Of a DNA stretch of 64,000 bases, positions 1 to 8,566 are shown one piece after another. Location of the stretch: the NCBI RefSeq assembly GCF_002159645.1, contig NZ_NFJB01000016.1, positions 26,913 to 90,912 on the forward strand, in the 5' to 3' direction. Both the position numbers and the translations under genes were made by a program. Under the pieces are notes generated by a model. The model was not told where the DNA came from and searched no databases. It saw only the letters and a program-made list of their open reading frames with translations. Each line of letters begins with the position of its first letter. Position 1 is the first letter of the stretch. Source of the DNA: Parabacteroides sp. An277 (GTDB lineage Bacteria > Bacteroidota > Bacteroidia > Bacteroidales > Tannerellaceae).

Positions 1-42
1 TCTGCCGATTCGTTTAACGCTGACCTGCTGGAGGAGGAATGA
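1..42 (+). CDS. C-terminal end of an upstream tra gene (partial)
   Basis: An open frame enters from the left edge and ends SADSFNADLLEEE-stop. Its TGA overlaps the ATG of the next gene (ATGA), so the two are probably translationally coupled. In Bacteroidales transfer operons the gene before traO is normally traN, which makes TraN the likely identity. That is inferred from position only, because 13 residues cannot be assigned by sequence. Confidence 0.5.
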   Translation, partial: SADSFNADLLEEE

Positions 43-551
43 TTATGAGAAAGACTCTGATTCTGATGTTTGCCTGCATGTGCCTTGCCTTCAGCGCGAA
101 CGCACAACGCAACAGCGGCCGTCTTTCACTGGGGGTCGGGCTGCTTTACAGGAACGGTATGGACGTGACGTTTTCATACGAACATGAAATGAACTACCGG
201 CACGCGTGGGAGTTCTTTGCCAACGGCTACCTGCAGTGGGCCGAATGCGGCCCGTGCGGCCATATCTGTCCGGAATCCTTCTGGCGCAACTACCGCACCT
301 ATGGCTTTGGCGTGGCATACAAGCCTTGCGTGGTACGGGGCCGCAATCATTACGGCAACCTGCGTATAGGAGCTTCGGCAGGAAGCGACACGAAGAAGTT
401 CCTGGGCGGCCTGCATTTCGGTTACGAGCACAATTACGTGCTGCGGTCCGGATGGACGCTGTACTGGCAGGCGAAGAGTGATTTGATGATAAAGGGCGCG
501 GATCTGCTTCGGGTAGGTGTAGCCCTTGGTGTGAAACTACCGATAAAATAA
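39..551 (+). CDS. traO: TraO-like conjugal transfer protein
   Basis: 170 residues. The N-terminus is a signal peptide (hydrophobic LILMFACMCLAF, then ANAQR at the cleavage site). The rest is rich in glycine and aromatic residues in alternating strand-like stretches, and it ends in a hydrophobic beta-strand-like tail (GVALGVKLPIK), as in outer-membrane-associated proteins. Size, export signal and placement at the end of a tra operon fit the Bacteroidetes TraO family of the conjugation machinery. The ATG at 39 overlaps the upstream stop and follows GGAGGAGG. A second in-frame ATG at 45 would give an equally good signal peptide. The TraO assignment rests on overall resemblance, not on a catalytic motif. 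Confidence 0.65.
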   Translation: MIMRKTLILMFACMCLAFSANAQRNSGRLSLGVGLLYRNGMDVTFSYEHEMNYRHAWEFFANGYLQWAECGPCGHICPESFWRNYRTYGFGVAYKPCVVRGRNHYGNLRIGASAGSDTKKFLGGLHFGYEHNYVLRSGWTLYWQAKSDLMIKGADLLRVGVALGVKLPIK

Positions 552-559
552 GGGAAAAG

Positions 560-1231
560 ATGAAACAGAACATTTTCAGAAAGGTGAGCCGGTTCGTACC
601 GGTACTTGTCGCAGCAGTCGCCGTGACAGGTTGTGACGCGCATATAGACGTACCGGACACGGCTGTCCGCCCGGGACATGTCCTGTGCGAGGACGGAACG
701 GCCTTGTCCTACACGGAATACCAGCAATCCGGGAAAAAGGCTGTGGCCGTCGTGTTCGACACCCGGCAGCATGAGGGTGCGGAAGGAAACGGCTACGCGG
801 TTTACCTGTGGGACATCACCCCGCAGGCATTTGCCGACAGCCTCGGTATTGCCCAAGGCACATCTGCGGACCTCGCGGCACATGACGGCAATGCCAATAC
901 ATTCGCTCTATATGAAACGAAGGAAACGGCTTCGCCGATGGCGGAAGCGGTCTTTGACCTCTGGTGTTACGGGCAGAGCGCATACGTTCCGTCGGTGGCA
1001 CAGATGCGTCTGCTATATACTATCCGGGAAACGGTAAATCCTGTCATCGAACAGTGCGGGGGCGATCCGTTGCCCCTGACCGACGGCGACTGCTGGTACT
1101 GGACATCCACGGAAGTGGCCGAACAGGAAACGGCAAAAGCCTGGCTTTACTCGATGGGCAGCGGAGCCATACAGGAAACACCCAAGACACAGGCGCACAA
1201 GGTACGCCCGATTATAACCATCAACCGGTAA
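560..1231 (+). CDS. Lipoprotein with DUF1566/Lcl-like C-terminal domain
   Basis: 223 residues, 8 bp after traO and probably in the same transcript. A lipobox (LVAAVAVTGC, Cys near residue 25) predicts a lipid-anchored envelope protein. The C-terminal half carries the signature of DUF1566/Lcl domains: an LPSVAQM-like segment (YVPSVAQMRLLY), WYWTSTE, and a closing VRPI. These folds resemble C-type-lectin/SUMF-like domains and often occur in surface lipoproteins. I infer a role in the mating channel or cell contact from its place behind traO. No enzymatic residues are evident. Confidence 0.6.
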   Translation: MKQNIFRKVSRFVPVLVAAVAVTGCDAHIDVPDTAVRPGHVLCEDGTALSYTEYQQSGKKAVAVVFDTRQHEGAEGNGYAVYLWDITPQAFADSLGIAQGTSADLAAHDGNANTFALYETKETASPMAEAVFDLWCYGQSAYVPSVAQMRLLYTIRETVNPVIEQCGGDPLPLTDGDCWYWTSTEVAEQETAKAWLYSMGSGAIQETPKTQAHKVRPIITINR

Positions 1232-1279
1232 ACCAGAGATATACGATTGCGTTCTTTGACATTGTTGGACAACATACGA

Positions 1280-2284
1280 TTACAAACCAGAGCCGAATTC
1301 ACGCAGTAATGCCATCAAGCGACGTATGCTTTCCTCGACATCCGAGGGGGCCGGAATGGCACGATATGCCAAATCCGGGAGTTCACCCATGTAAACTGTC
1401 TGCAAGTTGCCCCAAACCTGCGGCAGATCTGTCATCAACGGGGACTCCTCCAGTCGCCGGTCACGCCAGCCTTCGGGCTTGTCAAAGCTCTGCCGGTCGT
1501 GTTCGAGCAGTGACCTGAAATCTTCGGGGAAAGCATCGCTATGAAGATACGTGAGGCACTCTTCATCTTTCAGCAGATGATGCAGATCGTAGAAATGACG
1601 GATTTTGGCCGTCAACTGCGGCATATACAGATTGGCCAGCGAGCATCGGATGAGTGACACCAATTTCTCGGTCAGCGTGCGGCGACGGTCAAGCACATTG
1701 ACCTCGAACGGCTGCATCCCGTATTCCTCTATCATACGGTTGTTGCCGGTAGCCTGCAGGAACTCTGTCAGGAAACTGCAGAGAGAACGCCGCTCGAAAG
1801 GATATGGATTGGCAAAACTGTTGATTTCTACCAGGAGTTGCCCAGCCCGGATTGCTCCGACCTGTTCCGTATCTATGGCCCGTGGATAGGTGTAAAACGC
1901 CTTGTGGTAATGCGATCCCTTGCTTGTCATGCCGGGGATGACCAGTTCCTCCAGTCCGGCTGTCATATTCTTCGATGTACGGCGTATGAGGTTCTTTAGC
2001 TGGTTTCCGCTCAGTGTCCATGCTTCGGCGATGGCCACGTCAATGTCCTCGGAGAAACGTGCCCCGATGCCGTAGGCCTTGGTCAGGGAAGTTCCGCCCT
2101 TGAAAATGGCACGATTATCCTTGTCTCCGGTAGCCATAAGCGACAGCGAACGACAGATCCAATAGTCTTTCTCGATAAAGATACTCTTGATGCCGAGTCC
2201 GCCGTCCTGTACCGGACGTGCAGCCGCTTCTATGGCATCGGCAAACAGTTGCTGATTCTCGTGTAGTCTCATACGATGTTCCAT
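1280..2284 (-). CDS. abiEii: AbiEii-family nucleotidyltransferase toxin
   Basis: 334 residues. The nucleotidyltransferase signature of AbiEii/AbiGii toxins is present: FIEKDYW near residues 36-42, GGTSL at 63-67, and SEDIDVAI with metal-binding D80 and D82. Family members are the toxin half of type IV toxin-antitoxin/abortive-infection systems; a relative, MenT, adds nucleotides to tRNA acceptor stems. The start overlaps the end of the upstream antitoxin gene by 16 bp, the usual coupled order antitoxin-toxin. In this element the pair probably works as an addiction or phage-defence module. Two nearby starts (2284 and 2272) are possible. Confidence 0.85.
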   Translation of the reverse strand: MEHRMRLHENQQLFADAIEAAARPVQDGGLGIKSIFIEKDYWICRSLSLMATGDKDNRAIFKGGTSLTKAYGIGARFSEDIDVAIAEAWTLSGNQLKNLIRRTSKNMTAGLEELVIPGMTSKGSHYHKAFYTYPRAIDTEQVGAIRAGQLLVEINSFANPYPFERRSLCSFLTEFLQATGNNRMIEEYGMQPFEVNVLDRRRTLTEKLVSLIRCSLANLYMPQLTAKIRHFYDLHHLLKDEECLTYLHSDAFPEDFRSLLEHDRQSFDKPEGWRDRRLEESPLMTDLPQVWGNLQTVYMGELPDLAYRAIPAPSDVEESIRRLMALLREFGSGL

Positions 2285-2988
2285 TTTAATTTGGTGGGTA
2301 AAGCCTGTGCGGTGACAGGAAGTTTGTAGGTCGTGACCCCATTGAGTGTCGCACGCAATTGTCGGGTGTCAGCTCCAAGACTGTCCAGAATGGCACCCAG
2401 CAATGCCCGGACATACGGCTGGTAATTTTCGGCCAGGTCCGCCAGTTTCTCCAGATCGCCTTCGGACAGAGCGGCTATCAGCCGAGCAACGCCCCGCACA
2501 CAATCGTCAGGTGATGTTGCCGGAATCTCACGGAGCAATTTGAGCGCGTCAAGGATCAGCAGCAGAGGAATGTTCTCCCGTGTGATTGCATTAGGCTGTA
2601 CAAGGAAGGACACGCTGTATTCGCCCCGTTTCATAGGCCGGCGGTATTTGTTCGTGCCTATCGTAATGGCCGATGTGATCTGTGTCGTCAACCCCAACTG
2701 CGCAAATGCTGCCGTACCGGTCATATAGCCGATTGGCTTGCCGTTACGTTCCAGAAGGTCCTTGACCACCTCTGCCACCGGAGGCTTCAATGTGCCGAAC
2801 ACCGTCTGTTTAGGCTTGTAGTACCGTCCTTTGGCAATCTTGCAGATAGAGCCTTCTGCCACCAGACGGCTGAGTGCCTTGACCAACGCAGGCTGGTACT
2901 CCGGCAGCACATTGAAATCGGCAATGGTAAGCACCTTGCCCGGAGGCGTGGCGTCCAGTATTTCCTGTACCTGTTTAGTAATCACCAT
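2269..2988 (-). CDS. abiEi: AbiEi-type antitoxin / DUF6088 transcriptional regulator
   Basis: About 239 residues. The N-terminal part (TKQVQEILDATPPGKVLTIADF, then LSRLVAEGSICKIAKGRYYKP) is the winged-helix DNA-binding domain of AbiEi/DUF6088 antitoxins. The larger C-terminal domain is of the type that silences the toxin and mediates cooperative DNA binding. I place the start at 2988. A longer frame begins with TTG at 3015, but that codon lies inside the likely -7 promoter box (TATATTTG, 3013-3020 on this strand), so it cannot be translated. AbiE antitoxins normally repress their own promoter. Confidence 0.8.
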   Translation of the reverse strand: MVITKQVQEILDATPPGKVLTIADFNVLPEYQPALVKALSRLVAEGSICKIAKGRYYKPKQTVFGTLKPPVAEVVKDLLERNGKPIGYMTGTAAFAQLGLTTQITSAITIGTNKYRRPMKRGEYSVSFLVQPNAITRENIPLLLILDALKLLREIPATSPDDCVRGVARLIAALSEGDLEKLADLAENYQPYVRALLGAILDSLGADTRQLRATLNGVTTYKLPVTAQALPTKLKWNIV

Positions 2989-3012
2989 AATCGAATCGTT
3001 TTGTTCCGGATG

Positions 3013-3046
3013 CAAATATAAGAAAAGTCTTGTTTTTTACTGCAAA
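3013..3046 (-). promoter_or_regulatory. Bacteroides-type promoter of the AbiE operon
   Basis: On the minus strand TATATTTG (3013-3020) matches the Bacteroides -7 consensus TAnnTTTG exactly. A TTTG lies about 22 nt upstream (3043-3046). The predicted start point is near 3006, about 18 nt before the ATG at 2988. Confidence 0.6.
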
Positions 3047-3139
3047 AACATGACATTTATTTTCGTCTGAATCAAAATAATCAAGTCCAACAATATCCGA
3101 GGCGATCAGAACCACAACCCAATAAAAAAGCTATAAAAA

Positions 3140-5326
3140 ATGGAAGAAAGCAAAGAGTTACAAGGATTCTACAAGATATTCCGTGCAGTCGTCTATGTGT
3201 CGGTTCTGCTGGAGTTCTTCGAGTATGCCATTGACCCGGCAGTATTCGACCAGTGGGGCGGCATACTGACTGACATCCACGGACGTATCAAGCGATGGAC
3301 GATCTATCAGGACGGCCATCTCGTGTACAGCAAGATAGCCACGATACTGCTGATCTGCATCACCTGTATCGGTACGAGGAACAAGAAGCATCTGGAGTTC
3401 AACGCCCGCAAGCAGGTGATTTTTCCCCTGACCGGCGGACTGCTTCTGCTTGTCCTGTCCGTATGGCTGTTCGGACATCCGATGGAAATGCGGCTCTATA
3501 CGCTGCCGCTGAACCGTATCCTATACATGGCGGCTTCGCTCGTGGGAGTGATACTGGTACATATAGCCCTGGACAATATCTCCAAGTTCATCAAGGAGGG
3601 CCTGATGAAGGACCGCTTCAACTTCGAGAACGAGAGTTTCGAGCAGAGCGAAGAGATTCAGGAGAACAAATACAGCGTGAATATCCCGATGCGCTACTAT
3701 TACAAGGGGAAGTTCCGCAAGGGATGGGTCAGTATCAGCAACCCTTTCCGCGGGACGTGGGTCGTGGGAACTCCCGGCTCGGGTAAAACATTCAGTATCA
3801 TTGAACCGTTCATCCGTCAGCACAGTGCCAAGGGGTTTGCCATGGTTGTATATGACTATAAATTCCCGACACTTGCCACGAAACTTTACTACCATTACAA
3901 GCTGAACGAGAAACTTGGAAGAGTTCCCAAGGGGTGCAAGTTCAACATGATCAACTTCGTGGACGTGGAATACAGCCGTCGTGTCAATCCTATTCAGGCA
4001 AAATACATCAACAACCTGGCGGCAGCCAGTGAGACGGCGGAAACCCTGCTCGAGTCATTGCAGAAGGGCAAGAAGGAAGGTGGCGGCGGAAGCGACCAGT
4101 TTTTCCAGACATCCGCTGTGAACTTCCTTGCTGCCTGCATCTATTTCTTTGTCAATTACGAACGGGAGCCGTATGACAAGGACGGAAACATGCTGTATGC
4201 GGAGAAACGTCAGGACCCGGAAACCAAATTCTGGAAGCCGACCGGAGTCGTGCGTGACAAAGAGGGCGGCAACATCGTGGAGCCGGCCTACTGGCTGGGA
4301 AAGTATTCGGACATGCCGCACATATTATCGTTCCTGAACGAAAGTTATCAGACCATCTTTGAGGTACTGGAGACTGACAACGAGGTGGCACCGCTGCTCG
4401 GGCCGTTCCAGACTGCCTTCAGGAACAAGGCCATGGAGCAGTTGGAAGGTATGATCGGTACGCTGCGTGTCTATACGTCCCGTCTGGCGACCAAGGAATC
4501 GTACTGGATATTCCACCGTGACGGGGATGACTTTGACCTGAAGGTGAGCGATCCGAAGAACCCGAGCTACCTGCTCATCGCCAACGACCCGGAGATGGAG
4601 AGCATTATCGGTGCGCTGAACGCCCTTATCCTGAACCGTCTTGTCACCCGAGTGAATACGGGCCAAGGGAAGAACATCCCGGTGAGCATCATCGTGGACG
4701 AGCTGCCGACGCTGTATTTCCACAAGATAGACCGACTGATAGGAACTGCCCGAAGCAACAAGGTGAGCGTGACCTTGGGATTCCAGGAGCTGCCGCAGCT
4801 GGAGGCCGACTACGGCAAGGTAGGTATGCAGAAGATCATCACGACCGTGGGTAACGTGGTCAGCGGTTCGGCCCGCTCGAAAGAGACACTGGAATGGCTG
4901 TCGAATGACATTTTCGGTAAGGTCGTGCAAGTGAAGAAGGGCGTGACCATTGACCGTGACAAGACCAGCATTAACCTGAACGAGAACATGGACAGTCTGG
5001 TGCCGGCATCAAAGATTTCCGATATGGCAACGGGATGGATATGCGGGCAGACAGCGAGGGACTTCGTGAAAACCAAGACCGGCGTAGGCGGCTCGATGAA
5101 CATTCAGGAGTCGGAAGAGTTCAAGACCACAAAGTTTTTCTGCAAGACGGACTTCGATATGGGAGAGATAAAGAAAGAGGAAGCCGCGTATGTGCCGCTG
5201 CCGAGATTCTACACCTTCAAATCGAGGGAGGAACGGGAACGCATCCTGTACAAGAACTTCGTGCAGGTGGGTCAGGACGTGAAGGAGATGATCAAGGATG
5301 TGTTGAACAAACGGGGTGCGAAATGA
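3140..5326 (+). CDS. traG: VirD4/TraG-type coupling protein (T4CP)
   Basis: 728 residues. The N-terminal ~150 residues hold several hydrophobic membrane segments, followed by an ATPase region with Walker A GTPGSGKTF near residue 211 and Walker B VSIIVDELPTLYF near 517. That architecture is typical of type IV coupling proteins, which link the relaxase-DNA complex to the conjugation channel at the inner membrane and pump DNA by ATP hydrolysis. An EGGGGSDQFF-like insert and TGWICGQ near the C-terminus agree with Bacteroidetes TraG/MobC-type members. It overlaps the lysozyme gene downstream by 4 bp (ATGA). The relaxase it should serve is about 48 kb away at 51.8-53.3 kb. Confidence 0.92.
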   Translation: MEESKELQGFYKIFRAVVYVSVLLEFFEYAIDPAVFDQWGGILTDIHGRIKRWTIYQDGHLVYSKIATILLICITCIGTRNKKHLEFNARKQVIFPLTGGLLLLVLSVWLFGHPMEMRLYTLPLNRILYMAASLVGVILVHIALDNISKFIKEGLMKDRFNFENESFEQSEEIQENKYSVNIPMRYYYKGKFRKGWVSISNPFRGTWVVGTPGSGKTFSIIEPFIRQHSAKGFAMVVYDYKFPTLATKLYYHYKLNEKLGRVPKGCKFNMINFVDVEYSRRVNPIQAKYINNLAAASETAETLLESLQKGKKEGGGGSDQFFQTSAVNFLAACIYFFVNYEREPYDKDGNMLYAEKRQDPETKFWKPTGVVRDKEGGNIVEPAYWLGKYSDMPHILSFLNESYQTIFEVLETDNEVAPLLGPFQTAFRNKAMEQLEGMIGTLRVYTSRLATKESYWIFHRDGDDFDLKVSDPKNPSYLLIANDPEMESIIGALNALILNRLVTRVNTGQGKNIPVSIIVDELPTLYFHKIDRLIGTARSNKVSVTLGFQELPQLEADYGKVGMQKIITTVGNVVSGSARSKETLEWLSNDIFGKVVQVKKGVTIDRDKTSINLNENMDSLVPASKISDMATGWICGQTARDFVKTKTGVGGSMNIQESEEFKTTKFFCKTDFDMGEIKKEEAAYVPLPRFYTFKSREERERILYKNFVQVGQDVKEMIKDVLNKRGAK

Positions 5327-5856
5327 AGCACGTAAGGATGTTTGTCATCATACTGCTGGTATCTGCAGTGGCAACAGTCTATGGGAAGGAAAGGCATGGG
5401 ACAGAAACGGGAACTGCCCAACTGTCCATATACAAGCTGCCACCGCTGGAGAGGGCAATCAGATGCACGAAATACTATGAGGGTTGGCATGGTGAGAAAA
5501 AACATTGGCCCTATGTGGGATGGGGTCATAAGGTTCTTCCCGGAGAGAGTTTTACCAACGACATCACAAAAGCTCAGGGAGACTCCATCCTGCGAGCGGA
5601 CATGATGAAACTTTGCCGTCTGTTCAGCAGATTCGGGCGTGATTCTACGTTGCTCTCGTGTCTTGCCTACCAGGTAGGCCCGTACCGGCTTTTAGGTAGC
5701 AAAGACTTTCCCAAAAGCAAGCTGATACAAAAACTGGAAGCCGGAAACAGGGATATTTACAAGGAGTACATTTCCTTCCGCTGCTATAAAGGCAAGGTAG
5801 TTCCGAGCATCGAGCGGAGAAGGAAGGTGGAATATCTGCTGCTTTTTGAAGAGTAA
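5323..5856 (+). CDS. Secreted lysozyme-like (GH24-type) conjugation hydrolase
   Basis: 177 residues, starting at the ATG that overlaps the coupling-protein stop. A signal peptide (MFVIILLVSAVATVYG) is followed by a T4-lysozyme-like core: YYEGWHG with the candidate catalytic Glu, then PYVGWGHKV, matching the family pattern EG...Y.D..G..T.GYGH. A later LSCLAYQVGP also fits. Such muramidases open local gaps in peptidoglycan for assembly of the mating apparatus. Coupling to the T4CP gene supports that role. The family sometimes carries substitutions at the second catalytic position, so activity is inferred. Confidence 0.8.
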   Translation: MKHVRMFVIILLVSAVATVYGKERHGTETGTAQLSIYKLPPLERAIRCTKYYEGWHGEKKHWPYVGWGHKVLPGESFTNDITKAQGDSILRADMMKLCRLFSRFGRDSTLLSCLAYQVGPYRLLGSKDFPKSKLIQKLEAGNRDIYKEYISFRCYKGKVVPSIERRRKVEYLLLFEE

Positions 5857-5877
5857 AAAAGAAGGGAGAATCTTTCG

Positions 5878-6063
5878 GTGTATTTCCGTCAATTTTCCAG
5901 GATAGAAAAGAAATATTTCACAAAAGCGAGAGAACAAGCCTATTACCGCCGATATCCTGAAAAAAAGGATAAAAAATATTTCTGGCTTCAGTTACTATTG
6001 CCGCTTGGTCTGTGGCTGATTGATTTGTGTTTAATCTTCTGGCTTTTTACTTGGTATCATTGA
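5878..6063 (+). CDS. Small single-pass membrane protein
   Basis: 61 residues starting with GTG. A purine-rich GAAGGGAGAA lies about 9 nt upstream. The N-terminus is strongly basic (KKYFTKAREQAYYRRYPEKKDKK), followed by one hydrophobic helix (LLPLGLWLIDLCLIFWLF). It lies 22 bp after the lysozyme gene and probably belongs to the same operon. I do not recognise a family. Confidence 0.45.
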   Translation: MYFRQFSRIEKKYFTKAREQAYYRRYPEKKDKKYFWLQLLLPLGLWLIDLCLIFWLFTWYH

Positions 6064-6175
6064 ATGGAATATGGAGAAAAGAAGACATGAATATAATCAG
6101 GGAAAGAAGGATGCTGTTCTGCCGTTTCAACATGCAGTTCCTGCTGCCTTGACATTAACAAATACAGATTATCAA

Positions 6176-6565
6176 ATGAAAACAACCCGCATCATGAACA
6201 AGATTATCATTTATCTGAGTGCCGTATTGCTGCTGTGCAGTTGCGGCAGTGCAAGACATTATGCAGCGTTTCAATATGACAACGGAGACGACTATGTAAG
6301 TGAAGGACTGTACCGCATAGTGGACCGGAAAGGGCGTATCGGTTACGCAGACGAGACAGGCAAGACCGTCATCCGTCCTCGTTTTGCCTTCGGCTATCCA
6401 TTCGAGGGTGGCAAGGCGAAAGTCACCGATTCGGGGGAACGGAAAGAGGTGGCAGGCTCCGGCAGCGAGCACTGGTATTGGGAAAGTGATGACTGGTACT
6501 ACATTGACAAACAAGGGAACCGGTGTGAGAATCAAGATACAGACAAGGACAAAACACATCCATAA
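6176..6565 (+). CDS. WG-repeat lipoprotein
   Basis: About 129 residues. The signal peptide ends in a lipobox (AVLLLCSC), so it is likely anchored in the envelope. The body has a WG/beta-propeller-like unit: YRIVDRKGRIGYADETG followed by VIRPRFAFGYPFEGGKAKV. I chose 6176 because the open frame runs back to 6071 through a stretch that would place the signal peptide internally. 6194 (MNKII) is a second possible start. It is probably the last gene of the T4CP-lysozyme unit, and a strong hairpin follows. Function is unknown; WG repeats usually bind partners. Confidence 0.6.
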   Translation: MKTTRIMNKIIIYLSAVLLLCSCGSARHYAAFQYDNGDDYVSEGLYRIVDRKGRIGYADETGKTVIRPRFAFGYPFEGGKAKVTDSGERKEVAGSGSEHWYWESDDWYYIDKQGNRCENQDTDKDKTHP

Positions 6566-6574
6566 CACAGCAAT

Positions 6575-6608
6575 AACCCCGGAGGTTCAGATGCGAGCCT
6601 TCGGGGTT
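6575..6608. terminator. Bidirectional terminator between convergent genes
   Basis: AACCCCGgAGG and CCTtCGGGGTT form a long GC-rich stem with a short loop. It sits between the end of the rightward lipoprotein gene and the end of the leftward gene at 6631. A-rich and T-rich flanks are modest. Confidence 0.65.
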
Positions 6609-6630
6609 AGCCTATAAGTACAGTACTTCC

Positions 6631-6999
6631 TCAATTGCCAAATCCGAATGACATGGCTGCCTGTTCACAGAAGCGTGCATATTCCTCTTTGTCAGTTCCG
6701 CTTTCAATATGGCGGTCTATCAGTTCTCCCAGTTCATCGAAGCAGACTTCGTCACTGAGGCACTCTATGTCTGTCCCGTTCCGGAGATATACTTCATAAT
6801 AGTCCGAGCCGTTCAGACAGATCAGCACTTCCCCTTGGAAGAGTCTTCCGTTTACATGGAATTTCAGTCCCGGCAGGTCATTGAATACTGTTGCCATAAA
6901 CTCCCCGATGCCCCATGACATAAGGACCGGCGTGTCGGTCATCGTTACCAGCTGTTCGCGAATTGTCGCAGCCACTCTCATTACATACTCTTTATCCAT
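6631..6999 (-). CDS. Small acidic hypothetical protein (third gene of 7.6 kb unit)
   Basis: 122 residues and soluble, with no signal peptide and many Glu/Asp (e.g. SGTDKEEYARFCEQAAM). No family recognised. It is the last of three small leftward genes that share the structured leader at 7592-7860. The leaders of this element otherwise precede SSB, RadC-like and YubB-like genes, so a role in establishment or anti-defence is possible but unproven. The start (MDKEY) follows an AT-rich stretch, as is usual in Bacteroides. Confidence 0.6.
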   Translation of the reverse strand: MDKEYVMRVAATIREQLVTMTDTPVLMSWGIGEFMATVFNDLPGLKFHVNGRLFQGEVLICLNGSDYYEVYLRNGTDIECLSDEVCFDELGELIDRHIESGTDKEEYARFCEQAAMSFGFGN

Positions 7000-7032
7000 A
7001 ATCTTGATTTTTAATAGATTTATATATTCATT

Positions 7033-7305
7033 TTATTCAAACCATTCCGGGTTGTCTTCTTTCAGCATCTCAACCAGCTCGTCATCCGGCAGCTCAAGAC
7101 TTCCGGCATCGGTGAAGAAAAAAATCTCATCGTATAATTTCTCAGCCTCCTTACTCGCAAAGCCCTCGTTCTCGCTGTCGAAACTACCGGGCTGGAGTGC
7201 GTCAAGCAAACCTGTTGAGCCGATAAGGAGTTCTTCACCTTCATTTGATTTCACCACACGGCAAGAATAAGTTCTGCCGGCAAATTCCACCTCTTTCTTT
7301 TTCAT
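7033..7305 (-). CDS. Very acidic small hypothetical protein
   Basis: 90 residues with a C-terminal acidic half (LPDDELVEMLKEDNPEWFE). The N-terminus is a small beta-like stretch (EVEFAGRTYSCRVVKSNEGEELLIG). No known domain recognised. The composition, small and strongly negative, resembles DNA-mimic inhibitors of restriction enzymes; this is suggestive only. It begins 8 bp after its upstream neighbour's stop, so co-transcription is likely. Confidence 0.55.
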   Translation of the reverse strand: MKKKEVEFAGRTYSCRVVKSNEGEELLIGSTGLLDALQPGSFDSENEGFASKEAEKLYDEIFFFTDAGSLELPDDELVEMLKEDNPEWFE

Positions 7306-7312
7306 CGGTCTA

Positions 7313-7591
7313 TCACTTTAATGGTATGTTTCTCCCGTGTTCTTTCAGGTACTCCATGATACATTTCGCTTCCTCGTGCGAAGCCATATTGCGTTCGTCG
7401 TACCTGCGGCTGTCATCCGCCATAACCTTGATGCACTCTTTAATCAACCTATACAGGCTTTGCTGCAGTGTCGGGTGCATGGTCGGTATTGCTGCTGCAA
7501 ATCGAGCCGGATTGAAACTGTAATTGTTGACTGCCATTTCCCAGTCTTTAGCGAGACGGTACTCTCTGCTTTCTTTGATGTCCTTGTCCAT
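7313..7591 (-). CDS. Small hypothetical protein, first gene of three-gene unit
   Basis: 92 residues and predicted mostly helical (RLAKDWEMAVNNYSF, LYRLIKECIKVM). Not recognised. It is preceded by a leader of about 270 nt with three hairpins and the motif GAGGGAAGAAAAAC close to the start. The same arrangement recurs before a dozen leftward genes in this window, which supports the gene being real and co-regulated with them. Confidence 0.6.
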   Translation of the reverse strand: MDKDIKESREYRLAKDWEMAVNNYSFNPARFAAAIPTMHPTLQQSLYRLIKECIKVMADDSRRYDERNMASHEEAKCIMEYLKEHGRNIPLK

Positions 7592-7860
7592 AATTCTGAT
7601 ATTTAACGATTTTGTTTTTCTTCCCTCTGTTCGGCCTCCTTTTCGGAGGAGCCGCTTCGGGATTTACGGTGCATCGAGAGACGGTCGTCAAAGCCTCTCC
7701 CGATGTTTTTTCCTGCCAATTACTCTTTCAGAGAAAGGAAGAATTTGCAGGAAATGCACTTCAAAACGGAGGGAACAGGCTCGACCGCCTACATTCGCAC
7801 CAGTAAAGTCCACGCGGCGACGGGAAGGACGACGAAAGAAGAAATGACTCTCATGTCAAT
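7592..7860 (-). promoter_or_regulatory. Structured leader, copy 1
   Basis: Read leftward: a conserved distal part; a hairpin (7709-7754) with outer arms TTTCCTGC/GCAGGAAA, internal loop CTTC/AGT and inner arms CTTTC/GAAAG; a second stem CATCGGGAGAG/CTCTCGATG; a third stem GGCTCCTCC/GGAGGCC; then GAGGGAAGAAAAAC just before the start codon. The sequence is close to copies at 11.1 and 15.3 kb. Confidence 0.7.
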
Positions 7861-7931
7861 ACAAGAGGGAAAATAGAAAGGGATAAGGGTGGTGGCGGGG
7901 GCTTATGACGGACGGCGTTAAAACAGGTGCC

Positions 7932-8037
7932 GCTATAAAGGTTCCCGGAGCGGCCGATGGCAGAATACGGCCCGTGCCGGATTCCGTCATCAGCCACAGA
8001 TCCGGACCGGAGTGCTTACAGCAGCCCAGGGCTGCCG
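7932..8037 (-). repeat. Dispersed repeat A1 (pair with 8770-8874)
   Basis: Beginning GCTATAAAGGTT and ending CTGCCG, this stretch aligns with 8770-8874 at roughly 70% identity by eye. Both copies sit upstream, in transcriptional terms, of a structured leader and its leftward gene. They may therefore be promoter-distal leader sequence or regulator-binding DNA. No ORF is convincing in 7861-8107. Confidence 0.5.
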
Positions 8038-8107
8038 TCGTGCATGAAGGTTTTATAACAGTCTCCGCCTGGCGCACATGAGGGCGGCAGTATAACGGGA
8101 TTTGCCG

Positions 8108-8133
8108 TGAAAAGAGATGCTGTCAAAGCATCC
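8108..8133 (-). terminator. Possible terminator of the radC-like gene
   Basis: On the minus strand GATGCT-TTGAC-AGCATC is followed by TCTTTTC. The left arm overlaps the last codons and stop of the radC-like gene. The stem is only six pairs. Confidence 0.35.
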
Positions 8134-8566
8134 CTTCGTCCGCGTAGCTCAGATAGCCTGTATCCGAGAGGATGATATGGTCAAGGAGAGTGATGTCAAG
8201 GATTTCGCAGGCTTTCTTGAGTTTGCTTGTGATGGCATTGTCACTGGAGCTGGCCACCATGTTGCCTGACGGGTGGTTGTGGCTGAGGATTATGCCCGAG
8301 GCATGGGCCAGAAGAGCCGTCTGCAGGATGATACGGACATCCACAACGGTCTGGCTGATGCCGCATTTTGATATGCAGGAGAGTCCGAGAAGCCTGTTGG
8401 CTTGATTGAGGAACATCACCCAGCATTCCTCATGATGCTGCATACATTCATCGTATGCCTCCTTGAAGATGTCGTAGCTCACTCTGGAGGAGTTTACCAA
8501 GGTACGTTTTGCAGCATCGGCATCCTTGTAATTTACTGAAATCTGAGGGAAAGAAAATGTATTCAT
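8123..8566 (-). CDS. radC: RadC-like JAB-domain protein
   Basis: 147 residues, covering just the JAB/MPN domain of RadC (chromosomal RadC is about 220 residues). The metal-binding JAMM signature is complete: E46/E47, SHNHPSGN with H96 and H98, and D109 in SSSDN. The segment DVRIILQTALLAHASGIIL is typical. Mobile elements often carry short RadC-like genes. Their biochemical role is unsettled, and they are often found beside anti-restriction genes. A structured leader precedes the gene at 8567-8760. Confidence 0.88.
   Translation of the reverse strand: MNTFSFPQISVNYKDADAAKRTLVNSSRVSYDIFKEAYDECMQHHEECWVMFLNQANRLLGLSCISKCGISQTVVDVRIILQTALLAHASGIILSHNHPSGNMVASSSDNAITSKLKKACEILDITLLDHIILSDTGYLSYADEGML

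Noticed and set aside
2989..3015. TTG start for the AbiEi-like antitoxin
   Set aside because: The TTG lies inside the -7 promoter box, so it would not be in the transcript.
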